DNA of 5,397 bases from CBFCZU01 sp965602635. GTDB taxonomy: Bacteria > Planctomycetota > Phycisphaerae > SM23-33. The stretch is taken from NCBI GenBank assembly GCA_965602635.1, contig CBFCZU010000274.1, positions 1 through 5,397 on the forward strand, written 5' to 3'. Positions 1 through 4,882 of the stretch are shown here, one piece after another. Made by a program: the position numbers and the translations under genes. Position 1 is the stretch's first letter, and every line of letters starts with the position of its first letter. A model generated the notes under the pieces. It was not told the origin of the DNA. It saw only the letters and a list, made by a program, of their open reading frames with translations, and searched no databases.

Positions 1-2
1 AG

Positions 3-671
3 GGCATGAAGCGCAGTGCGCCCGTGCTCTTCACCGTGCCTGGGCAGCTCTACGGGAGCGGCCGTCGTCAAGTTCCCTGGTGGCTCCAGGAGATCGAGCG
101 GCCCTTCGACCACTGGTCCGTGCTGGCCCGGTTCCAGTGGGGGGAGAAAGAGAAGGACAAGCACGTGTATCATTTCAGGGGCGTGCCGCAGCAAGAAGTC
201 AAGTTCGCCGACCTGGGCTTGCACGGCGACCGCGAGTATCTGGTATTCGAGTTCTGGTCCCAGAAGTTTCTGGGCAAATCCAAAGGGTCGTTCACAGCGC
301 CGGCGCAAGATACGAACAATGGGCTTCAGGTTTTTGCCATTCGCGAGAGGCGCCCGCATCCGTGGGTCATCTCCACAACGCGCCACATCTCCCAAGGCGG
401 CGTCAGCCTGCTGGCGGAGGCATGGGACCCCAAGCGCCGCGTTCTCTCCGGCACGAGCGCCGTGGTGACGGGTGATCCGTATGTGATGAGCGTGCATGTC
501 CCCGCCGGCTATCGCTTGAAAAGCGCCGACGTCAGCGGCGAGAAGGTCGAGACCGACATCGCGGCGCCGGTGGCCTCTGTCCGAATCACGCCGTCGGCAA
601 CCAAGGTCGTGGACTGGCAGGTCAAGTTCGAGGGGGCCGCGCTCAAGCCCCAGGGCAAGAACAGCAGATAG
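3..671 (+). CDS. Glycoside hydrolase, C-terminal part (alpha-galactosidase/GH36-like), 5' partial
   Basis: The frame is open from the left edge (first full codon at base 3) to TAG at 669-671, so the ATG at base 6 is probably internal and the catalytic part lies outside the window. About 222 residues are visible. They resemble the beta-sandwich that closes GH36-like alpha-galactosidase-type enzymes. Counting from the methionine at base 6, the markers are RPFDHWSVLARFQWG (32-46), FADLGL (67-72), EYLVFEFWSQKFLG (77-90), a TTRHISQGG segment (124-132) and LSGTSAVVTGDPY (147-159). In the family this domain packs against the catalytic barrel and has no catalytic acids, so substrate cannot be inferred. 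The likely role is release of alpha-linked sugars from plant or algal polysaccharide. No terminator is visible after the stop. The family call is from memory of the pattern; another carbohydrate-active family with the same C-terminal sandwich is possible. Confidence 0.62.
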   Translation, partial: GMKRSAPVLFTVPGQLYGSGRRQVPWWLQEIERPFDHWSVLARFQWGEKEKDKHVYHFRGVPQQEVKFADLGLHGDREYLVFEFWSQKFLGKSKGSFTAPAQDTNNGLQVFAIRERRPHPWVISTTRHISQGGVSLLAEAWDPKRRVLSGTSAVVTGDPYVMSVHVPAGYRLKSADVSGEKVETDIAAPVASVRITPSATKVVDWQVKFEGAALKPQGKNSR

Positions 672-708
672 GACTTGCCTACCGCTCGAGCCCTGGGGGA
701 ACGGTGCC

Positions 709-886
709 ATGACAGTGACTACGAGCGTTCGCATGGGGCCTCGGGGTCAGGACTGCATTATTCAGTTTCTGAATTCCGCAACGCTGTTCTGGACAAGAGC
801 GCCCCCGGGCGCACATCTATCCCGCATCGTGTTCCCCGATCAGCGCTACGCCGCCGACGTGGAGGTTGCTCATGCCATTCGCCAAC
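709..886 (+). other. Possible short or frameshifted coding stretch upstream of the 872 gene
   Basis: An ATG at 709 is preceded by a purine-rich GGGGGAA about seven bases upstream and lies 37 bases after the preceding stop. The reading down to about 886 looks protein-like, for example PPGAHLSRIVFPDQRYAADV followed by EVAHAIRQQ. Beyond that, the same frame turns into arginine-rich antisense-style sequence until a stop at 1206. The sensible reading then continues one frame over, in the gene starting at 872, from KFRAMMDFPF onwards. This is either an overlapping small gene or an older N-terminus separated by a single-base frameshift near 880-890. I do not recognise the sequence, and the strong ribosome binding site of the 872 start argues for independent translation of the downstream part. 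Confidence 0.25.
861..865 (+). promoter_or_regulatory. Ribosome binding site fixing the 872 start
   Basis: GGAGG sits six bases before the ATG at 872. The frame also has a TTG at 866, but that codon directly abuts this motif, so 872 is the better start. Confidence 0.75.
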
Positions 887-1375
887 AAGTTCCGCGCGAT
901 GATGGACTTCCCGTTCGCAGGAGAGACCCTTGGCGGCTTCACCGTCGAGAGTGTCGACGTCCGCGACGACCCAGACGCCCCAGGCACTTATGCGTACTCG
1001 GTGCGGATGACGTTGCGTGGCCCCGGCGGACGGCAAGGGGTGCGGCGCGCGCTCAAGCCTCTGTTCGCCACTCACCCAACGACCTTCTCGTGGTACGGCA
1101 CTCCGTATCAGCTCTGGTTCGGGAAGGCCACCATCGAGAGCCTCGGCGACAAGCGGTACGCCGTGAGCGTCGCGGGGGCCGGGGCACGCATCTTCCTGGC
1201 CGATGAGCTGCTTCGCTTCCTCGCCTACCTCCACGAGGAAGGCCACCTGGCCGCTCGACCGGGCGGAGAGGCCGGGAACACGCTGGTCGAGGCGTACCTG
1301 TCACGCTACCGCTCTGAGATCAAGCGCAAGGTCGATCGCTACGCCAGCCGACTGCGAAGCACCAAGCACACCTGA
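872..1375 (+). CDS. Conserved-looking hypothetical protein, 167 residues
   Basis: I do not recognise the family. The start is the ATG at 872 with GGAGG six bases upstream; the stop is TGA at 1373-1375. No signal peptide or membrane segment is visible, so a cytoplasmic protein is likely. The N-terminal half (about 10-100) alternates hydrophobic and polar residues like a beta-rich fold: DFPFAGETLGGFTVESVDV (12-30), TYAYSVRMTLRG (39-50) and an aromatic stretch, TTFSWYGTPYQLWFG (70-84). Residues 107-121 (IFLADELLRFLAYLH) and the basic tail (about 138-161) look helical. The tail (KRKVDRYASRLRS) could bind nucleic acid or form a coiled coil, but that is inference. The gene is followed by a short palindrome at 1384-1397 and by convergent transposase debris. 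It may be truncated at its N-terminus if the 709 frame once belonged to it. Confidence 0.7.
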   Translation: MPFANKFRAMMDFPFAGETLGGFTVESVDVRDDPDAPGTYAYSVRMTLRGPGGRQGVRRALKPLFATHPTTFSWYGTPYQLWFGKATIESLGDKRYAVSVAGAGARIFLADELLRFLAYLHEEGHLAARPGGEAGNTLVEAYLSRYRSEIKRKVDRYASRLRSTKHT

Positions 1376-1383
1376 AGTCAAGT

Positions 1384-1397
1384 CCCCAAGGCTGGGG
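1384..1397. repeat. Short palindrome CCCCA-AGGC-TGGGG, possible terminator or RAYT end
   Basis: A perfect 5-bp stem (1384-1388 with 1393-1397) and a four-base loop lie eight bases after the stop of the 872 gene. There is no T-tract, so a classical Rho-independent terminator is not supported. The position also suits the 3' end of the RAYT remnant on the other strand. The words GGCTGGG and GTCCCC found here recur at 1718-1731 on the far side of that remnant, as expected if these are related element ends. Confidence 0.35.
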
Positions 1398-1482
1398 GCG
1401 CCATGCTCGGTTGGTGACCTGACCTGGATGACGTGTGGTCGAGCTCGGCGGACACCCTACCTGTGCACTTCGCTCGTGTCCT

Positions 1483-1676
1483 TCATCGCTTGCGCTTGTG
1501 CTTCCACGGGCACTTGGGGCCGCGCTTGCGCGGCCGGAGCACGCGGCCGAGCACCTGCTCCGGTCGAGCCACGCCTCGTCGTGCTCGTCGCACAAGAAGG
1601 TCTGCTGGCGACGGTTGCCGCGTTGTGTGATGTGCTGGGGCACGCCCGGCGCCGCCACGCGCGCGAGTCTCGGCAT
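1483..1676 (-). pseudogene. RAYT (REP-associated, IS200-like HUH transposase) with internal deletion
   Basis: On the minus strand an ATG at 1676 opens MPRLARVAAPGVPQHITQRG followed by NRRQQTFLCDEHDEAWLD, the characteristic N-terminus of RAYT/Y1_Tnp proteins. After about 38 codons this frame loses similarity. A different frame then gives VARPEQVLGRVLRPRKRGPK and a short basic tail ending at TGA (1485-1483), the typical RAYT C-terminus. Family members are about 200 or more residues long and carry an HxH metal-binding motif and a catalytic tyrosine in the middle; both are missing. The joint lies within GTGGCTCGAC (minus strand, 1572-1563), which fits both the N-terminal reading (WLD) and the C-terminal reading (VAR). 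This suggests deletion between short direct repeats. The two halves are out of frame, so no active enzyme can be made. A perfect GGCCGCGC-TT-GCGCGGCC palindrome at 1518-1535 lies inside the C-terminal codons. Confidence 0.8.
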
Positions 1677-1851
1677 GGCCCCAGCATACCCGCTCCCGGC
1701 CGCCGAGGCGATAGCTTGGCTGGGTGTCCCCCGACCTATGTTCGCCCGTTCGATATTGGGCTTCTCCCTCCGGCTCTCCGCGGGGATCACCTCTTCGCCT
1801 CTGTGACGCCCATTCCCCATGTCCTGTCTGAGAAGCCCCTTCACAAGGCGA

Positions 1852-1893
1852 GCGCCCTTACGAGGGGCGCACAGCCCCGCACGAGGGGCTGTG
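1852..1893. repeat. Two adjacent hairpins
   Basis: The first has stem GCGCCC (1852-1857) with GGGCGC (1865-1870) and a seven-base loop. The second has a perfect 9-bp stem, CACAGCCCC (1870-1878) with GGGGCTGTG (1885-1893), and a six-base loop. The word ACGAGGGGC is repeated at 1860-1868 and 1881-1889, so the pair looks like a short tandem unit. The right arm overlaps the start of the IS256-like remnant, so part of the structure may be former coding sequence. No T-tract follows. A REP-like element is possible given the nearby RAYT, but only a genome-wide copy count would show it. Confidence 0.4.
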
Positions 1894-2070
1894 GCAACTG
1901 CATCGCGTGCCTGACGATCGTCCTCAAGCTCGTCCGGTGTACCGAGAAGCGGTGGCGGGCCCTCAGCGGTTCAGACCTGATCCCTCAAGTCCTGGAAGGA
2001 GTTCAGTTCATCGACGGAGTGAGAAAGGAAGCCGCCGGACCCTTCCCGCGAAACACAACATCTGACAACA
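1881..2070 (+). pseudogene. IS256/Mutator-family transposase, C-terminal remnant
   Basis: Frame +3 reads TRGCGNCIACLTIVLKLVRC, then TEKRWRALSGSDLIPQVLEG and VQFIDGVRKEAA, ending near 2036. This matches the extreme C-terminus of Mutator-type (IS256 family) transposases, where a helix of the type MVFKLVxxAxKxWRxLxG is followed by a strand of the type VxFxDG. Full-length members are about 400 residues with a DDE catalytic domain; only about 50-60 residues survive here and no DDE residues remain. There is no stop directly after the conserved end; the frame simply drifts on. The sequence ACACAACATCTGACAACACC at 2053-2072 is of the kind found at the ends of such elements, so the right end may lie here. 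The frame has long stop-free flanks that are not otherwise protein-like. Recognition is by pattern memory. Confidence 0.6.
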
Positions 2071-2181
2071 CCTCGCGCCTGCACGCAGCGTTCTCCTACT
2101 CCCGGAGCGTCGTCTGCCACACCCTATTGCGCGTGAGGCTCATCCACAACGCCATGAATGGCCTGCCCATCCAGTGGGCGG
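2071..2181. other. Spacer between the IS256-like remnant and the lipoprotein gene end
   Basis: This short stretch follows the transposase remnant and precedes the stop of the minus-strand lipoprotein gene. I see no terminator hairpin for that gene and no supported coding sequence; it is probably decayed element sequence. Confidence 0.4.
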
Positions 2182-2973
2182 TCAAGGTCTTGCCTTGTCT
2201 GGCGGGGGTGGCTCAGGTCCCTCTTCCGGCCCGACCACTGTCCACTCCCGTCGATGCTTCGCCCACCAGGCGATGCACACTTTGGCACTGCTCGCGGCCC
2301 GTCCGCCATAGACGCGTGCGGCTCCGCTTGTGAGGTGCTTGATGACCGGCAAGAAGTCGTATTCTCCTTTCTCCAGTTCCTGAACGAGCAGAGGCAGTAC
2401 GAACACGCCCAGGCCCTGGATGTCGGCGTAGATCTTTCCCAAGGGAGTGAACTGCCTCCGTGTTCTGAGGGTTCGGAACTCCGGGTCCAACAGGGTCACG
2501 TCGTGCCACAGCTCCGTCGTGCCAGCCCGGCGCTTCATGTCGAACCACTTGCGGCGCAGGGTGGTGAATTCGTGGGACGCCCATTGGGGGCCATTCGTCA
2601 TCTTGGCCGTCAGCCATGCGTGGAAGGACTCCTCAGACCGAGTATCAGCTCGACCCGGCGACACCTTCATCACGTCGGCAGCAACCCACATCAACTGGAG
2701 TTGGTCCGGGGTCTTCTTGCGGACCTCGCGCATCAGATGCGGGAGGCAGCCGGGGCCTAGTGCGATCATCTCCTGGAGAGCAGGGCTCTCGTCCACGATG
2801 CCCCGCGCGTTGCTGAGCCAGGAGAGGGACTGGCGCGACTTCTCGAGCAGGCCCTGGAACCTCTGCCTAAGGCCGCCTCGGGCGCCAGGGCGAGCGGGAG
2901 TCCCCCCTCTGGACCCGTGGTGGGGACAGGCGAGGAGCAGAAGGAGTGCGAGCGCGATCATCGTGGACCGCAT
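2182..2973 (-). CDS. Putative lipoprotein or secreted protein with helical repeats
   Basis: The start is the ATG at 2973, with GGAGG (2982-2986) eight bases upstream; an in-frame TTG at 2988 overlaps that motif and is unlikely. The product has 263 residues. Residues 1-16 (MRSTMIALALLLLLAC) form a short charged start, a leucine-rich core and a lipobox-like LLAC with Cys16, suggesting lipid attachment. Proline right after the cysteine is unusual, so ordinary secretion is an alternative. The mature part is mostly helical. Two segments resemble each other: ALGPGCLPHLMREV (71-84, within about 71-101) and GLGVFVLPLLVQELEKGEYD (187-206), both of the form LG-x-x-x-LP-x-L followed by a charged helix, as in HEAT-like proteins. 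CIAWWAKHRREW (233-244) and an acidic, proline-rich tail end the protein. I do not recognise a catalytic motif. It may have been the second gene of an operon whose first gene is now reduced to the tail at 2993-3085. Confidence 0.75.
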   Translation of the reverse strand: MRSTMIALALLLLLACPHHGSRGGTPARPGARGGLRQRFQGLLEKSRQSLSWLSNARGIVDESPALQEMIALGPGCLPHLMREVRKKTPDQLQLMWVAADVMKVSPGRADTRSEESFHAWLTAKMTNGPQWASHEFTTLRRKWFDMKRRAGTTELWHDVTLLDPEFRTLRTRRQFTPLGKIYADIQGLGVFVLPLLVQELEKGEYDFLPVIKHLTSGAARVYGGRAASSAKVCIAWWAKHRREWTVVGPEEGPEPPPPDKARP

Positions 2974-2992
2974 GGTGGTTGCCTCCAATGCG

Positions 2993-3085
2993 TCACTCGG
3001 CGGGGTTCACGGTGACAAGCTGGACGTCCTGCCGCCCGCTGGAGATCCCCTCACCCCCCTGTGTCTGGTAGATCGTGAGATTCGA
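2993..3085 (-). pseudogene. C-terminal tail of a lost upstream operon gene (tentative)
   Basis: On the minus strand a frame ending at TGA (2995-2993) reads NLTIYQTQGGEGISSGRQDV and QLVTVNPAE. It looks like normal protein sequence, unlike the reading further upstream in the same frame. The stop lies 19 bases before the ATG of the lipoprotein gene and six bases before its ribosome binding site, which is ordinary operon spacing. The sensible reading begins near 3085, where the RAYT start fragment breaks off. I infer that this is the end of a gene whose body was replaced or deleted. I do not recognise the family. It could also be a chance reading, or the end of a small 95-codon frame running back to 3280. 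Confidence 0.35.
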
Positions 3086-3131
3086 CGTGGCAGCAGGCCC
3101 CCTCGTGCTCGATCCGCAGCGGTCGCGCCAT
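3084..3131 (-). pseudogene. RAYT N-terminal fragment, second transposase scar
   Basis: An ATG at 3131 on the minus strand opens MARPLRIEHEGACCHV. This corresponds to the standard first residues of a different RAYT/Y1_Tnp subgroup, usually of the form MARPLRIEYxGAxYHVxxRG. Similarity stops after 16 codons near 3084, and the frame ends shortly after at PDTGG. A G-rich stretch lies just before the ATG. Everything needed for catalysis is absent. The fragment abuts a protein-like tail in another frame, which suggests a deletion joint at about 3084. It is a short match, but the order of residues is very typical. Confidence 0.55.
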
Positions 3132-3443
3132 GCGAGTGCCCTCGCCCCTCCCCCATCCCCAGCCATCGTACCGCGCGGCTCCACGGAATGCAAGTGCCAT
3201 GATCGCGCTCTTGCAGGCTGTGTGGCCCCGGCCGGCCGTCGGGCAATCATCCATTGCCGGCGTGCCGGCACACACCGCACCCGTACCGTGCCGTCGCGGT
3301 TCTCCGGGAGCGCCTGCTGCCTGCGAGCCTCACGGCAACAGGGCTGGGGCGAGCGTCTGTGGTGATGGTTGTGCCTGCCCGCTCACGGCAAGCGCCAGAC
3401 CGGGCTCCGGCAAGCGGTCACGGCGTTCCTCGAGGCCGGCACG
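3132..3443. other. Gene-free stretch with small repeats
   Basis: No reading frame here looks like a real protein; the open frames are proline-, arginine- and alanine-rich, as expected from GC-rich noncoding DNA. Visible structure is limited. There is a near-perfect palindrome, TGCCGGC-GT-GCCGGCA, at 3255-3270. The word CGGCAAGCG is repeated directly at 3386-3394 and 3408-3416. The part next to 3443 is the 3' flank of the GH43 gene, but I find no hairpin followed by a T-tract there. The part next to 3131 was presumably the leader of the second RAYT. Confidence 0.45.
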
Positions 3444-4544
3444 TTACCGGTTCCGATCCGTCGCGCCCCTGCGTCCGCGGGGGGGAGCGCCCGACGGCAG
3501 CGGCTGAGGCGAGCGCGTCGGTCCCAGCAACCCCAAGCGGCCGTCCCTGGTAACGATCAGCCGATCGATGTTGACTGTTCGCTTGCCGCTCGGGCGGTTT
3601 GGGTCGGCGTGCGCGTGGTAGACGAGGAACGTCTCGCGGCCGTCGGGCGACGTGGTGGCCGAGCAGTGGCCCGGCCCGGAGACGCCGAGGCGCTCGTTCC
3701 GCGAGACCAGTGGGTTGCGGGAGGACTTCCGCCATGGCCCCAGCGGATTCGCGGCCGTGGCCCAGCCGATCCCGTAGAACGGCTCGGCGTAGTGGTTCGC
3801 CGAGTAGGTCATGTAGTACCGAGGGCCCCGGCGGAACACGAACGCGCCCTCGTTGCACAGGGACCGCCCGGCCGGCGGCGTCTCCCAGGGCTGCTCGGCC
3901 TTCGTGCACAGCACGGGCCGTCCCAGAGGCCCGGAGAGGTCTCGTTTGAGCTTCACCGCGTGGATCTGGCCGTAGAGCTTGCGCGTGGGCTGCTCCACCA
4001 CGCCCACCTTGGCGAAGTACAGGTACGCCGTACCGTCCCTGTCTGCGAACACGTGCCCGTCGATGCAGGAATAGCCCGGGTCGCACCACGGCGCGTGGAC
4101 GTCGCGATACGGCCCGGCAGGGCCATCGGCCACGGCCAGACAAATGCGGAAGCCCGCCTTGTCGCCGTCGGCATCCTTGCGGTTAGCGCTGTAGACCAGG
4201 TAGTACCGATCCCGGCAGTGGAACAGCTCCGGCGCCCAGAACGACCGTTCGCCCCAGCCGTTCCGGCCGCGCCGGTACGCGAAGCCGCCCGGCGTCCAGT
4301 CGACCAGATTCGCCGACGACCACAGCCGAAATCCGCTGCCCGAGTCGGTCGTACCGGTGAGATAGTACGTTCGCCCGTAACGAACGACGAACGGGTCGCC
4401 CATCCGCAGCCCCGCTCCGACCGGGTTGGTGTAGGTCTCCCCCTTTACAGGCTCGTGCGCCTGCCCCGCCGCGCCGATTGGCAGCAATGCCATGCAGGCT
4501 CCTGCTACGGCCTTCGCCAGAGGGCCCCAGGATGGGTCATACAT
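3444..4544 (-). CDS. Secreted GH43-family glycosidase (arabinosidase/xylosidase type)
   Basis: The product has 366 residues from the ATG at 4544 and forms the five-bladed beta-propeller of glycoside hydrolase family 43. The three catalytic acids are visible: Asp50 in RMGDPFV (base), Asp162 in SCIDGHVF (pKa modulator) and Glu232 in SLCNEGAFV (acid). His293 in SGPGHCS is the usual metal-site histidine. WAPELF (103-108) and YYMTYSAN (243-250) are further GH43 hallmarks. Residues 1-28 look like a signal peptide, with a hydrophobic core (VAGACMALLPIGAAGQA) and a likely cut before HEP, so it should act outside the cytoplasm. It probably releases arabinose or xylose units from plant polysaccharide; the exact substrate cannot be read. 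The frame is open back to 4715, but a promoter at 4613-4642 and the signal peptide favour 4544. An ATG at 4493 has a good AGGAG but would cut the signal peptide in half. The length is that of a single-domain enzyme, with a basic, low-complexity C-terminus. Confidence 0.9.
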   Translation of the reverse strand: MYDPSWGPLAKAVAGACMALLPIGAAGQAHEPVKGETYTNPVGAGLRMGDPFVVRYGRTYYLTGTTDSGSGFRLWSSANLVDWTPGGFAYRRGRNGWGERSFWAPELFHCRDRYYLVYSANRKDADGDKAGFRICLAVADGPAGPYRDVHAPWCDPGYSCIDGHVFADRDGTAYLYFAKVGVVEQPTRKLYGQIHAVKLKRDLSGPLGRPVLCTKAEQPWETPPAGRSLCNEGAFVFRRGPRYYMTYSANHYAEPFYGIGWATAANPLGPWRKSSRNPLVSRNERLGVSGPGHCSATTSPDGRETFLVYHAHADPNRPSGKRTVNIDRLIVTRDGRLGLLGPTRSPQPLPSGAPPRGRRGATDRNR

Positions 4545-4612
4545 GCGGCACACCGGACCGACCTGTCCCACTTGGATGTGGCTGACCCCGTTGGCCAGCC
4601 CTCCCGGCGGCC

Positions 4613-4642
4613 ACTGTAACGCGTCCTGGGCCGCAGAGTCAA
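4613..4642 (-). promoter_or_regulatory. Sigma70-type promoter for the GH43 gene
   Basis: On the minus strand TTGACT (4642-4637, five of six to consensus) and TACAGT (4618-4613, four of six) are separated by 18 bases. Transcription would begin near 4606, giving a leader of about 60 bases before the ATG at 4544. In this GC-rich setting such a pair is notable, but it is predicted by eye only. Confidence 0.5.
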
Positions 4643-4687
4643 GTGGCTCCGGTTGAGTTCCTTCAGGCCCCTGGCAATGACGAAGGC

Positions 4688-4729
4688 GTGGGCAGCCGTG
4701 CGCGGCGCAGCGCACTCACGCAGGCCCAC
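4688..4729. repeat. Nested hairpin A in the divergent region
   Basis: The outer stem GTGGGC (4688-4693) pairs with GCCCAC (4724-4729). Inside it, GTGCGC (4698-4703) pairs with GCGCAC (4710-4715) around a six-base loop. The two stems are separated by an internal loop of four and eight bases. It sits one base from hairpin B, so the two could form one structured RNA or a paired operator. Confidence 0.5.
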
Positions 4730-4730
4730 A

Positions 4731-4774
4731 GGCGCATGGCTTTGCCGTCGGGCTTTACACGGCAAGCCATCGCC
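4731..4774. repeat. Long hairpin B in the divergent region
   Basis: The left arm GGCG-c-ATGGCTtTGCCGT (4731-4748) pairs with ACGGCAAGCCATCGCC (4759-4774) around the ten-base loop CGGGCTTTAC. Sixteen base pairs form with only two single-base bulges (C4735 and one T of 4741-4743). This is the strongest inverted repeat I found in the window. It lies about 110 bases before the URO-D-like start and about 190 before the GH43 start. It may be an operator, a structured leader, a small RNA or a dispersed repeat; the sequence alone does not say which. Confidence 0.6.
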
Positions 4775-4780
4775 ATTATC
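4775..4780 (-). promoter_or_regulatory. Possible -10 box just outside hairpin B
   Basis: GATAAT (five of six to consensus) on the minus strand would place a transcript start near 4768, within the first arm of hairpin B. I find no good -35 box about 17 bases further upstream, so this is weak. Confidence 0.25.
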
Positions 4781-4871
4781 CTCTCGTCTCGGGCCGCCTT
4801 CCTGTTCGCACCCTTTGCGCGAGCTCCCGCCACGCGGAGTGCTCTGGGGCGCGAGCACGACACCGACCACG

Positions 4872-4878
4872 AAGGGGA
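4872..4878 (+). promoter_or_regulatory. Ribosome binding site of the URO-D-like gene
   Basis: AAGGGGA lies four bases before the ATG at 4883 and supports that start over the in-frame ATG nine codons later. Confidence 0.55.
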
Positions 4879-4882
4879 CGGC

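Larger units (their letters stand above)
4545..4882. other. Divergent intergenic region between GH43 and the URO-D-like gene
   Basis: These 338 bases separate two genes that point away from each other. They hold the GH43 promoter (4613-4642), two adjacent hairpins (4688-4729 and 4731-4774) and a possible minus-strand -10 box at 4775-4780. I see no convincing plus-strand promoter for the URO-D-like gene. The short open frames here (for example minus 4663-4983) do not look like real proteins. Confidence 0.6.

Noticed and set aside
758..1246. Minus-strand open frame of 162 codons
   Set aside because: It lies antisense to the 872 gene, with charged low-complexity composition and no initiation signal that I can see.
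1518..1535. Perfect GGCCGCGC-TT-GCGCGGCC palindrome as an independent regulatory site
   Set aside because: It falls within codons for the conserved RAYT tail (RPRKRGP), so coding constraint explains it well enough.
1203..2333. Long plus-strand open frame of 376 codons
   Set aside because: Only the part from about 1881 to 2040 is protein-like (IS256-type C-terminus). The rest overlaps the 872 gene in another frame and crosses the RAYT remnant on the opposite strand.
2447..3202. Plus-strand open frame opposite the lipoprotein gene
   Set aside because: It mirrors the minus-strand gene, which has a signal sequence and a good ribosome binding site; the plus reading has neither.
3255..3270. TGCCGGC-GT-GCCGGCA palindrome as a terminator for GH43
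   Set aside because: It is about 175 bases past the GH43 stop and has no T-tract; palindromes of this size are expected in GC-rich DNA.
3369..4619. Long plus-strand open frame of 416 codons
   Set aside because: It is antisense to GH43, whose catalytic motifs are clear; the translation is arginine- and proline-rich and has no recognisable domain.
4696..4774. Cyclic-di-GMP (GEMM) riboswitch on the minus strand
   Set aside because: The words GACGGCAAAGCC and GGCTGCCC recall GEMM elements, but CAAAGCC here simply pairs with the opposite hairpin arm and the GGGCAAAC-type 5' segment is missing. An Rfam search would settle it.
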